Shown one piece after another: positions 1-5,792 of a stretch of 6,799 nucleotides of DNA. Position 1 is the first letter of the stretch; each line of letters starts with the position of its first letter. The DNA is taken from assembly GCA_028278625.1 (NCBI GenBank), contig JANQDY010000144.1, positions 1 to 6,799 of the forward strand, in the 5' to 3' direction. The notes beneath the pieces were generated by a model. The model saw only the letters and a list, made by a program, of their open reading frames with translations. It did no database searches and was not told the origin of the DNA. This stretch comes from Thermodesulfobacteriota bacterium. Lineage in GTDB: Bacteria > Desulfobacterota > DSM-4660 > Desulfatiglandales > Desulfatiglandaceae. Made by a program: the position numbers and the translations under genes.

Positions 1-1
1 C

Positions 2-580
2 CGCCGGAACATCATACGTAATGACATTTCTTTTGCCACCAGTGGTCAAAGGCCCACAGTGAGCACCCAGGCGGTGACCTGCATCGGCACCACCACGGCA
101 CCGGGAAACGGTTATATCGTGGATCTGGAATCTCCCCCACCGACCCAGCACGGCGTCTGCTGGAACATAACCTGGAATCCCACCGCATCGGACAGCAAAA
201 CGGAAGAAGGCTCGGTTGGTGCCATCGGCGCATTCACTTCCATTATGACGGGACTTTACCCCGGCAACACCTACTATGTAAAAGCCTACATCACGGATGC
301 GGTGGGAACCGTTTGCGGAAATCAAGTCTCGTTTACCACCGGAGCACAGGTCCCCACCATCAGGGAAAATGACTACCTCCCCGTAAACCTAGGGACTCGT
401 TTTTCCATGAACGCCTTCATCCCCTCTGCCGCGTCCTGGGTGGAGATGACCCGGATCAGGGCGTCCGATAGATGGTCAAGGGCCGCCTCAAAGGGCATGT
501 CGCTCATGGCGTTAAATGCCTCCTTGCCAATTCTGGTACCGATGGGGCTCTTACCTGTCAGGAGTTTCAGCGTATCCTGA
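2..580 (+). pseudogene. Remnant of an FN3-like repeat surface protein, 5' end outside window, frameshifted and 3'-truncated
   Basis: Frame 2 is open from the window edge to a TGA at 578-580. Its translation from 59 to 361 is one unit of about 101 residues with an FN3-like beta-sandwich pattern (TQAVTCIGTTTAPGNG, THGVCWN-like QHGVCWN, TGLYPGNTYYVKAY, GNQVSFTTG). The end of an earlier unit precedes it (NDISFATSG, 20-46). Such units normally sit in long secreted or cell-surface proteins of unknown ligand. Two defects are visible. Frame 3 at 3-17 encodes AGTSY, which fits directly before NDISF in frame 2 if one G were restored near 18; compare VGTVCGNQVSF in the next unit. After 361 no further repeat follows, and the last 70 or so codons run antisense through the crotonase gene ending at 373, so they are probably not real coding sequence. 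No signal peptide, anchor or terminator is visible. A sequencing error at 18 or a chimeric assembly cannot be excluded; a caller might start a gene at GTG 59. Confidence 0.6.
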
Positions 581-1149
581 ACTTCCGAATCCAGCCGGTC
601 AGGCGCCACGGCCCGGGTGATCATTCCCATCCGTTCCGCCTCCTTGGCCGACACTTTCCGGCCGGTCAGCACCATGTCCATGGCTTTTTTTCGGGGCAGG
701 TTCCGATAGAGCAGGGCCCCCACCATCATGGGGAAAATGCCCACGTTGACCTCAGGGGTACAGAAATAGGTGTCTTCCCGGGCAATGACAATGTCACAGG
801 CGAGCATGAGACCCATGCCGCCCGCGAGGCACGGACCGTTGATGCGGGCAACCGTCGGTTTGCCGAAATGAATCATCCGTTTTATGAGGGTGGCATAGGT
901 TTTTGGGCCCGATAACCGGTCTTCCCCGCCTCCCGCCAGGGTGTTACCCAGGTCGGCGCCCGCGCAGAAGGCTTTTTCCCCCGCGCCCGTGAGGCAGACC
1001 GCCAAGACCGCATCATCCTGGTCCATCTCTGAAAGCCGGTCCAGGAAAGACCGGATCATGCCCAGGCTGATGGCGTTTCTCCTTTTTTCCCGGTTGATGG
1101 TCAGAAAACCGACATGTTCCTTAACCTCATACAATAGATCGTCACTCAT
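373..1149 (-). CDS. Enoyl-CoA hydratase/isomerase family protein (crotonase fold), single catalytic Glu
   Basis: A 258-residue protein of normal crotonase length. Crotonases stabilise a CoA-thioester enolate and catalyse hydration or double-bond isomerisation in the cytoplasm. Visible marks are the first oxyanion-hole segment FCAGAD (61-66), the second one around Gly110 in CLAGGMG, and the acidic segment TPEVNVG (131-137). Aligned by eye with rat mitochondrial hydratase, the Glu144 position is Gly113 while the Glu164 position is Glu133, exactly 20 residues later. The usual PGAGGTQRL stretch is replaced by FPMMVGALLYR. With one acid left, an isomerase or a modified hydratase is more likely than a classical two-Glu hydratase. 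The start is ATG at 1149, with GGAGGA at 1159-1164 and a 9-base spacer. It is the last gene of the minus-strand run, 22 bases after the dehydrogenase at 1172-2305. No convincing terminator follows its stop. The exact substrate is unknown. Confidence 0.93.
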   Translation of the reverse strand: MSDDLLYEVKEHVGFLTINREKRRNAISLGMIRSFLDRLSEMDQDDAVLAVCLTGAGEKAFCAGADLGNTLAGGGEDRLSGPKTYATLIKRMIHFGKPTVARINGPCLAGGMGLMLACDIVIAREDTYFCTPEVNVGIFPMMVGALLYRNLPRKKAMDMVLTGRKVSAKEAERMGMITRAVAPDRLDSEVQDTLKLLTGKSPIGTRIGKEAFNAMSDMPFEAALDHLSDALIRVISTQDAAEGMKAFMEKRVPRFTGR

Positions 1150-1171
1150 GGGTCGAGTTCCTCCATTTCGG

Positions 1172-2305
1172 TCATTGGAGATATTCCAGGATCCGGTCCC
1201 CCATCTTCATGCGGGATATTTCCGTGGATGTTCCGGCAATCTGAAGGTACTTGGCATCCCGGTATCCCGCTTCCGCGGGGTTTCCCCGGACATATCCCTT
1301 TTCCCCCAGGATCTGTAGCGCGTTGGCCGCCACCGTTTCGGCTGACTCGGTGCAGAACACCTTGGCCCCGTGGGCCAGGAGATGGGCTTCCCGGTCTTCG
1401 GTCTGGGACATCCAGGCGGCGCGATAGGCCATAAGCTGCGCCGTCTGAAAGAGGGTCAGCATCTCCGCCAGTTTAAAGCCGACCTCCTGATAGGCAATGA
1501 TCGGTTTTCCGCCGCTGCGGTGGGTTTTGGCGTGGGTGAGGGCCGCATGGTAGGATCGTCCCATGAGCCCCAGGCTGGCGGCGGTGAGCACCTGGTCTTC
1601 CCACATGCGCACGGTGGAAGGCGCTTCAGGAGGCGTGTGAAACACATGGGTCATAGGTACCCGGCACGCACGGAGTTCCAAGGACGATATGGGAACCCCC
1701 TCATATCCCAATGTAGCAAGCCTTTTGCCAAGGGAAAGACCTTTTTGCCCCTTTTTGACCAGGAAGAAGGCGGACCCATCTTGACCGTCGATTCGGCCGG
1801 CCACGGCGATCCAGTCCGCGATGGGAGCGTTGACAACGTGCCCTTTTGATCCGGTGACAAGGAAACCGTCCTTCATGGGGAGGCCAGTGGTCTTAAACGG
1901 CTCGTTTTCGATGTTCATTCCCTTTTCCGACAGGGCTACCGAGCCCACGGCCTTCCCGCCCATGAGATCAGGCAGCAGCGCCCTTTTCTGTTCCTCCGTG
2001 CCGAAAGAGGAGACGAGCCGCCCGAAAATGCGGGTACTCACCTCCACGGAAAGAAAAAGGGAAGGGGCCAGTGTTGCCAGCTGTTCCTGGCGCATCACCA
2101 GGGATACGGAATTGCGCCCGTCTCCTTGGTGGGCGGTGAGATACCCTGCCGCTTCCAATTGGGTCAACCAGCGTCCGGTAATGCTTCGAACCTCATTTAA
2201 GGATGCGGCTTCCATCCGTTTCAATTCCCCTGCCCCATCCCTGGTGAACAGTTGTCGTACCTTGTCGCGACCCGCTTTTCCCTCTTCCCCGATGTCAAAA
2301 TTCAT
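1172..2305 (-). CDS. Divergent acyl-CoA dehydrogenase-like protein, degraded FAD/substrate signature
   Basis: This 377-residue protein has full acyl-CoA dehydrogenase length and architecture: an N-terminal helical domain (about 1-115), a central beta domain (about 120-225) and a C-terminal helical domain (about 230-377). Family landmarks survive as SSFGTEEQKRALLPDL (99-114), GSKGHVVNA (152-160), YRDAKYLQIAGTSTEI (348-363). Others are eroded. The canonical TEPxAGSD motif reads SEKGMNIE (126-133). The RxxFG motif whose Arg contacts FAD across the dimer reads HRSGG, with His262 for Arg and Gly265 for Phe, although Gln273 is kept. The MCAD Glu376 position is Ala357; Glu236 lies at the IVD Glu254/LCAD Glu261 position. 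It could be an active unusual dehydrogenase, or the weak partner in a mixed tetramer with a neighbouring paralogue, as known for mycobacterial steroid FadE pairs. The start is ATG 2305 with AAGGA at 2315-2319 and a 9-base spacer. It lies 25 bases after the preceding gene. Confidence 0.88.
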   Translation of the reverse strand: MNFDIGEEGKAGRDKVRQLFTRDGAGELKRMEAASLNEVRSITGRWLTQLEAAGYLTAHQGDGRNSVSLVMRQEQLATLAPSLFLSVEVSTRIFGRLVSSFGTEEQKRALLPDLMGGKAVGSVALSEKGMNIENEPFKTTGLPMKDGFLVTGSKGHVVNAPIADWIAVAGRIDGQDGSAFFLVKKGQKGLSLGKRLATLGYEGVPISSLELRACRVPMTHVFHTPPEAPSTVRMWEDQVLTAASLGLMGRSYHAALTHAKTHRSGGKPIIAYQEVGFKLAEMLTLFQTAQLMAYRAAWMSQTEDREAHLLAHGAKVFCTESAETVAANALQILGEKGYVRGNPAEAGYRDAKYLQIAGTSTEISRMKMGDRILEYLQ

Positions 2306-2330
2306 AAGGTGCTGTCCTTACATGCATCTG

Positions 2331-3473
2331 TCAGATCAGTTTTGAGATGATCTTTTTTTGAATATCGGACGTCCCGCCGCCGATGGGGGCGAGCCGACTG
2401 TCTCTGAAATACCGTTCAACTTCATATTCGTGGCAGTATCCGTAACCGCCAAAAAGCACCATGGCATCGTTGGCCGGCCCCAAACTCCAGTCCCCCACAT
2501 AGAGCTTGGCCACCGCCGCCTCCAGATGATTGAGGGGCCTCCCCTGGTCCTTGCACCAGGCGATGCGATAGCATAGGGTCCTGGCGGCCTCGATGAATAT
2601 CTTGATATCGGCCAGTTTGTGTTTGATGGCCTGAAACTGGCCGATGGGGCGGCCGAACTGATACCGCTCCCTGGCATAGCGGGCGCATTTCTTCAGCACA
2701 TGGGTCATCCCCCCCACAAATGGTGCCAGAAGGGCGCTTCTGTCCCATTCCACCGTTTGCATGGCCATTTGAAACCCGGCGCCCTCCTGGCCGATCAGGT
2801 TTTCTTGGGGGATTTCACAGTCCTCCAGAAAAAGCGCCGAGGTGTGGGAGGTGCGAACCCCCATCTTCATGAGATTCTTGCCCGCTGAAAAACCTTTTCG
2901 CCCCTTTTCCACAATGAAAGCGGAAATGCCCGCGTGTTTTAGGTCTTTCCCGGTTTTGGCGTATATGACGGCCAGGTCGGCCACCGGCCCGTTGGTGATG
3001 AACATCTTGCTGCCGTTTAGAAGATATCGATCCCCCTTTTTTTCGGCCCGGGTGGTGATGGCTGCCACATCCGATCCGGCATCCGGTTCGGTCATGCCCA
3101 TGCAGCCAACCCATTGGCCCGATGCCAATTTAGGGATGTAAGCGGCCCGCTGCCGGTCGTTTCCGTGAACAAATATGGTGTCCGCGCAAAGGAAGGTGTG
3201 GGCACCGTACGCCAGGGTCAAGCCCCCATCCACCCCTGCTTCACCCAGGGACTCCCCGGCCAGGACCGTCGTCACCACGTCCGCATCACTGCCGCCCAGG
3301 CGTTCAGGGAAGTGAAGGCCCAGGATGCCGAATTCTCCCAGTCTCTCAAAGGACTGCCGGTCGAATTCTCCATTCAGGTCATGGCTCTCTACCCTGGGAA
3401 CGATCTCTTTTCTGGCAAAGCGAAGGATCTGTTCCTTGAACATCCGCTGTTCTTCGGTGAATTCAAAGTCCAT
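2331..3473 (-). CDS. Acyl-CoA dehydrogenase, Asp at the IVD/LCAD catalytic-base position
   Basis: A 380-residue flavoprotein of the acyl-CoA dehydrogenase family, expected to oxidise an acyl-CoA at C2-C3 and hand electrons to ETF. The family signatures are intact: MTEPDAGSD (127-135), GSKMFITNG (154-162), the FAD-contact motif RYQFG (270-274) with Gln281, FGGYGY (341-346), and RDSRLAPIGGGTSDIQ (357-372). The MCAD-type Glu before GTS is absent, being Gly366. At the alternative base position (IVD Glu254, LCAD Glu261) the sequence is VEWDRSALLA, which puts Asp244 where Glu is expected; Glu242 is two residues away. Chemistry may therefore differ from a standard dehydrogenase, for example a bulky, cyclic or unsaturated substrate. 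The start is ATG 3473 with only a weak Shine-Dalgarno (GGGAAG) and an 18-base gap from the preceding gene, suggesting translational coupling. The stop codon is 25 bases before the next gene. Family call is certain; substrate is unknown. Confidence 0.95.
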   Translation of the reverse strand: MDFEFTEEQRMFKEQILRFARKEIVPRVESHDLNGEFDRQSFERLGEFGILGLHFPERLGGSDADVVTTVLAGESLGEAGVDGGLTLAYGAHTFLCADTIFVHGNDRQRAAYIPKLASGQWVGCMGMTEPDAGSDVAAITTRAEKKGDRYLLNGSKMFITNGPVADLAVIYAKTGKDLKHAGISAFIVEKGRKGFSAGKNLMKMGVRTSHTSALFLEDCEIPQENLIGQEGAGFQMAMQTVEWDRSALLAPFVGGMTHVLKKCARYARERYQFGRPIGQFQAIKHKLADIKIFIEAARTLCYRIAWCKDQGRPLNHLEAAVAKLYVGDWSLGPANDAMVLFGGYGYCHEYEVERYFRDSRLAPIGGGTSDIQKKIISKLI

Positions 3474-3491
3474 TGTTTCTTCCCGGAATTC

Positions 3492-4634
3492 CTACAAACC
3501 CATGAATTTCGCGGCAATCCCCTTCATGATTTCACTGGTACCGGCGAAGATGGAGAGGACCCGCGCGTCTCTCCAGGCCCTGGCAATGGGGTATTCTTCA
3601 CAATACCCGTAACCGCCGTGGAGCTGAACACATCGGTCGGCCACGCGCATGGCCATTTCAGCGGTCCAGTATTTGGCCATGGAGACGTTTACCACAACAT
3701 TGGCCCCTTCCATGTGATCGACAATGAGCTTCTCCATGAAGGTCCGGCCCAGGCGAATTTCCGTTGCCATCTCCACGATCTTAAACTGGGTGTTCTGGAA
3801 TTTGGTGAGGGGACGGCCGAAAGCGGTCCTCTCCCGGCAATAGGGGATGGTCAATTCCAGCATCCGTTCGGCGGAGACCACCGCGATGATGCAGCACATG
3901 AGCCGCTCCTGCTGCAGCTTATCCATGAGCATCATGAACCCGCCCCCCTTTTGTCCCAGGCGGTTTTCCTTGGGAATCCGGCAGTCCTCAAAAAAGAGTT
4001 CGGCCGTGTCCTGGCTGTGCCATCCCACTTTTTTGATGCTTTTTCCCTTTTCAAATCCAGGAGTCCCTTCCTCCACCAGATAGAGATCAATGGCCTGATA
4101 GGGGTCTTCCATGGCAGGGTCTTTTGCGGCCACCACCACCAGGCCGCAATTGAGACCGTTGCTGATAAAGGTCTTCTGGCCGTTCAGCACCACATGGTCG
4201 CCGTCCGGAACCGCCGTGGTTCGGATGGCGGCAAGATCGCTCCCGGCATTGGGTTCGGTCATGGCAACGGCCGTGATCAGCTCTCCGGAAATGCAGCCGG
4301 GAAGGTACTTCTTTTTCAATTCCTCGGAACCGAAGCTCGTGATGTACGGCACCACGATGTCGCTGTGGAGGGGCGCCGCCAGTCCCGTATTCCCGATCCT
4401 TCCCAGCTCCTCGGTCAGGATCACCGAGTAGAGGAAGTCGGCCCCGAGTCCGCCGTACGCCTCGGGGACGTCCATGCAGAGAAATCCCTGCTCACCCATT
4501 TTCCGCCAGACGCTTTTGGGGACTTTTCCCGCTTCTTCCCACTGATCCGTGTGCGGAACCACCTCTGCCTCAAAAAATTTCCGAAGCGCTTCCCTGAAAA
4601 TCCGGTGCTCTTCCGTATATTGAATGATTTCCAT
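3492..4634 (-). CDS. Acyl-CoA dehydrogenase of the IVD/LCAD active-site type
   Basis: A 380-residue acyl-CoA dehydrogenase with complete signatures: MTEPNAGSD (125-133), GQKTFISNG (152-160), RTAFG (269-273) with Gln280 for FAD contact, LHGGYGYCEEYPI (338-350) and RDARVLSIFAGTSEIM (355-370). The MCAD Glu376 position is Ala364. Glu243 in QQERLM aligns with the catalytic Glu254 of isovaleryl-CoA dehydrogenase and Glu261 of LCAD, so the protein should be catalytically competent with long- or branched-chain-type geometry. The N-terminal stretch YTEEHRIFREALRKFFEAEV is typical of the family. The start is ATG 4634 with GGGAGG at 4646-4651 and an 11-base spacer. It is the first of three dehydrogenases in tandem and follows a 230-base gap with two palindromes, so it may have its own promoter or be subject to differential expression. 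The closest functional guess is a long-chain or branched acyl-CoA dehydrogenase; specificity cannot be read from the sequence. Confidence 0.96.
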   Translation of the reverse strand: MEIIQYTEEHRIFREALRKFFEAEVVPHTDQWEEAGKVPKSVWRKMGEQGFLCMDVPEAYGGLGADFLYSVILTEELGRIGNTGLAAPLHSDIVVPYITSFGSEELKKKYLPGCISGELITAVAMTEPNAGSDLAAIRTTAVPDGDHVVLNGQKTFISNGLNCGLVVVAAKDPAMEDPYQAIDLYLVEEGTPGFEKGKSIKKVGWHSQDTAELFFEDCRIPKENRLGQKGGGFMMLMDKLQQERLMCCIIAVVSAERMLELTIPYCRERTAFGRPLTKFQNTQFKIVEMATEIRLGRTFMEKLIVDHMEGANVVVNVSMAKYWTAEMAMRVADRCVQLHGGYGYCEEYPIARAWRDARVLSIFAGTSEIMKGIAAKFMGL

Positions 4635-4671
4635 CAGATGTTATGCCTCCCGAGTCAGACTCTTGACCGCA

Positions 4672-4698
4672 AAATCTGAGAGTGCATCTCTCAGATTT
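4672..4698. promoter_or_regulatory. 27-base perfect palindrome upstream of the first acyl-CoA dehydrogenase gene
   Basis: Eleven bases (AAATCTGAGAG, 4672-4682) are perfectly repeated in inverse orientation (CTCTCAGATTT, 4688-4698) around the five-base centre TGCAT. The site lies 37 bases upstream of the ATG at 4634, before the Shine-Dalgarno. As DNA it could be an operator for a dimeric repressor of the TetR, MarR or GntR kind, which often control fatty-acid genes. As RNA it would fold into a stable hairpin in the leader. Only four T residues follow the hairpin on the minus strand and three on the plus strand, so an efficient intrinsic terminator is doubtful. Function is inferred from symmetry and position only. 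Confidence 0.5.
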
Positions 4699-4734
4699 GT
4701 CACTGTTAGGAATGATAAATCTTTTTGAACCGCA

Positions 4735-4811
4735 GAATATCGAACAAGAAATAATGAATGTCGAAGTAAACCTTCATGATTCGACATTCCTTGTTCGATA
4801 TTCGATATTCG
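4735..4811. repeat. Interspersed-type palindromic element with FDIRYS-like 7-mer repeats
   Basis: The arm GAATATCGAACAAG (4735-4748) is the exact inverse of 4790-4803, and GAATGTCGA (4756-4764) is the exact inverse of 4781-4789. The only interruption is a 7-base bulge (AAATAAT, 4749-4755) in the left arm; the loop is about 16 bases. The right arm runs into 2.6 copies of the 7-mer TTCGATA (4794-4811). AT-rich composition differs from the surrounding genes. Elements of this look, which read as strings such as FDIRYS, recur between genes in several deltaproteobacterial genomes, from memory. It is probably a non-coding repeat or a miniature mobile element relic that landed in the gap between the BKACE and the dehydrogenase genes. 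No transposase is present. It may also act as an mRNA-stabilising structure within the transcript. Confidence 0.7.
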
Positions 4812-4864
4812 TTGTTAAGAATTACAAATATCTTTGGCTACGCTTTATTATGGAATGCCCTTAT

Positions 4865-5749
4865 TCAGTTTTCCGATGATGCCGGCCCGAGCCCCAGGAT
4901 CTCACGGGCCTCCGCTGGAGAGGCCGGTTCCCGGCCCGCCTCTCTCACAATATTGACCAGGGTATCCACCAGAATCCCGTTGTTCGTCGCCTTCTCGCCC
5001 CCGGGCAAATAGAAGGTGTCTTCGAGTCCCGTCCGTACGTTTCCCCCCAGCTCCGCGCATTTCCGGTGCAAATCCCAGATTTCATCCCGGCCCACCGCGA
5101 TGACCTGGTAATGGGTTCCCGCCGGCATCTCGTCCACGAGGATGGGAAGGAGATCGGGCCGCGCGGGCATGCCGCTTTGAACCCCCATGACGCAGGAAAC
5201 ATGGGCAGACCCCTGAAACATGCCGTTTCTGTGGTAAAGGCCCACGCTTCTGACGATACCGGTGTCAAAACACTCAAATTCGGGGGTGATGTCGTTGGCC
5301 ATCATGACATCCAGGAAGCCTTTCACTTTTTCCACCGTGTTGTCAAAGAGGGCGGGGGGCCATGCCCATGCGCCATTGGCGCGAAGCTTCAAATAATTCA
5401 AGGACCCGGCATTGCAGGCCGCCATTTCCGGTTTGAATTTCCGAAGGCATGCCACTGGACCCGAGATGTCGGGTCCCACGACCCCCGTGCTCATGCAGAT
5501 GATGATCTCAGGGATGCGGTCCTTGATGGCCGCGAGAATGTCTCCCACCGTATTCAGGTCCCAGGTGGGAAGATGCCCCATCCCCTTTCCCTGATTCCTG
5601 AAATGACAGTGGAGCACGGATGCCCCCGCATTATGGGCCTGTATTGCATGGTCCGCCATCTCTTCGGGGGTGACGGGAACATGGTGAACCGCCGGGTCCG
5701 TCAGGACACCGGTGAGGGCACAGGTTACGACTGTCTTCTTATGGATCAT
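4865..5749 (-). CDS. BKACE-family (DUF849) beta-keto acid cleavage enzyme
   Basis: A 294-residue TIM-barrel enzyme. The family transfers part of a beta-keto acid onto acetyl-CoA, releasing acetoacetate and a new acyl-CoA; the founding member is 3-keto-5-aminohexanoate cleavage enzyme (Kce) of lysine fermentation, and another acts on dehydrocarnitine. Seen here are TCALTG (9-14), VTPEEMADHA (26-35), HCHFRN with zinc ligands His47 and His49, STGVVGPD (87-94), CNAGSLN (112-118) and GNVRTGLEDTFYL (236-248) with the third ligand Glu243 and Asp244. The C-terminal SPAEAREILGL also matches Kce. I chose ATG 5749 because AGGAGGT sits just upstream; a longer frame to 5848 would overlap the preceding crotonase by 56 bases and adds no family sequence. 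The gap to that crotonase is 43 bases. The family often has HVRD after the zinc motif; this one has HFRN, so substrate choice may differ. Family assignment is secure, reaction specificity is not. Confidence 0.94.
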   Translation of the reverse strand: MIHKKTVVTCALTGVLTDPAVHHVPVTPEEMADHAIQAHNAGASVLHCHFRNQGKGMGHLPTWDLNTVGDILAAIKDRIPEIIICMSTGVVGPDISGPVACLRKFKPEMAACNAGSLNYLKLRANGAWAWPPALFDNTVEKVKGFLDVMMANDITPEFECFDTGIVRSVGLYHRNGMFQGSAHVSCVMGVQSGMPARPDLLPILVDEMPAGTHYQVIAVGRDEIWDLHRKCAELGGNVRTGLEDTFYLPGGEKATNNGILVDTLVNIVREAGREPASPAEAREILGLGPASSEN

Positions 5750-5753
5750 GTTT

Positions 5754-5760
5754 ACCTCCT
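5754..5760 (-). promoter_or_regulatory. Strong Shine-Dalgarno that sets the BKACE start
   Basis: On the minus strand the sequence reads AAAGGAGGTAAACATG, a near-perfect anti-16S match with GGAGG at 5755-5759 and a five-base spacer to the ATG at 5747-5749. It favours this start over the in-frame ATG at 5848 inside the upstream crotonase. Confidence 0.85.
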
Positions 5761-5792
5761 TTACGCGCTTGCAAAACCCTCCCTTTGGCCCT

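Noticed and set aside
2323..2336. A 14-base sequence matching 4683-4696 at 13 positions (TGCATCT[G/C]TCAGAT), both near dehydrogenase starts
   Set aside because: By rough reckoning a few 13-of-14 matches are expected among all pairs of positions in a window this long. The distances to the start codons differ (17 versus 48 bases), and the first copy overlaps a stop codon.
3114..4679. A 521-codon open frame on the plus strand across the dehydrogenase genes
   Set aside because: It is exactly antisense to two dehydrogenases with complete family motifs, and its His/Pro/Gly-rich translation shows no domain. It is a by-product of GC-biased third codon positions.
4735..4803. Intrinsic terminator after the BKACE gene
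   Set aside because: The stem is AT-rich and no T-run follows on the minus strand, so the structure does not meet the usual form of a rho-independent terminator.
4682..4879. Small plus-strand open frames in the 230-base gap
   Set aside because: They translate the palindromic repeat (VRYSIF, FDIRYS-like strings) and have no domain; they are repeat artefacts.
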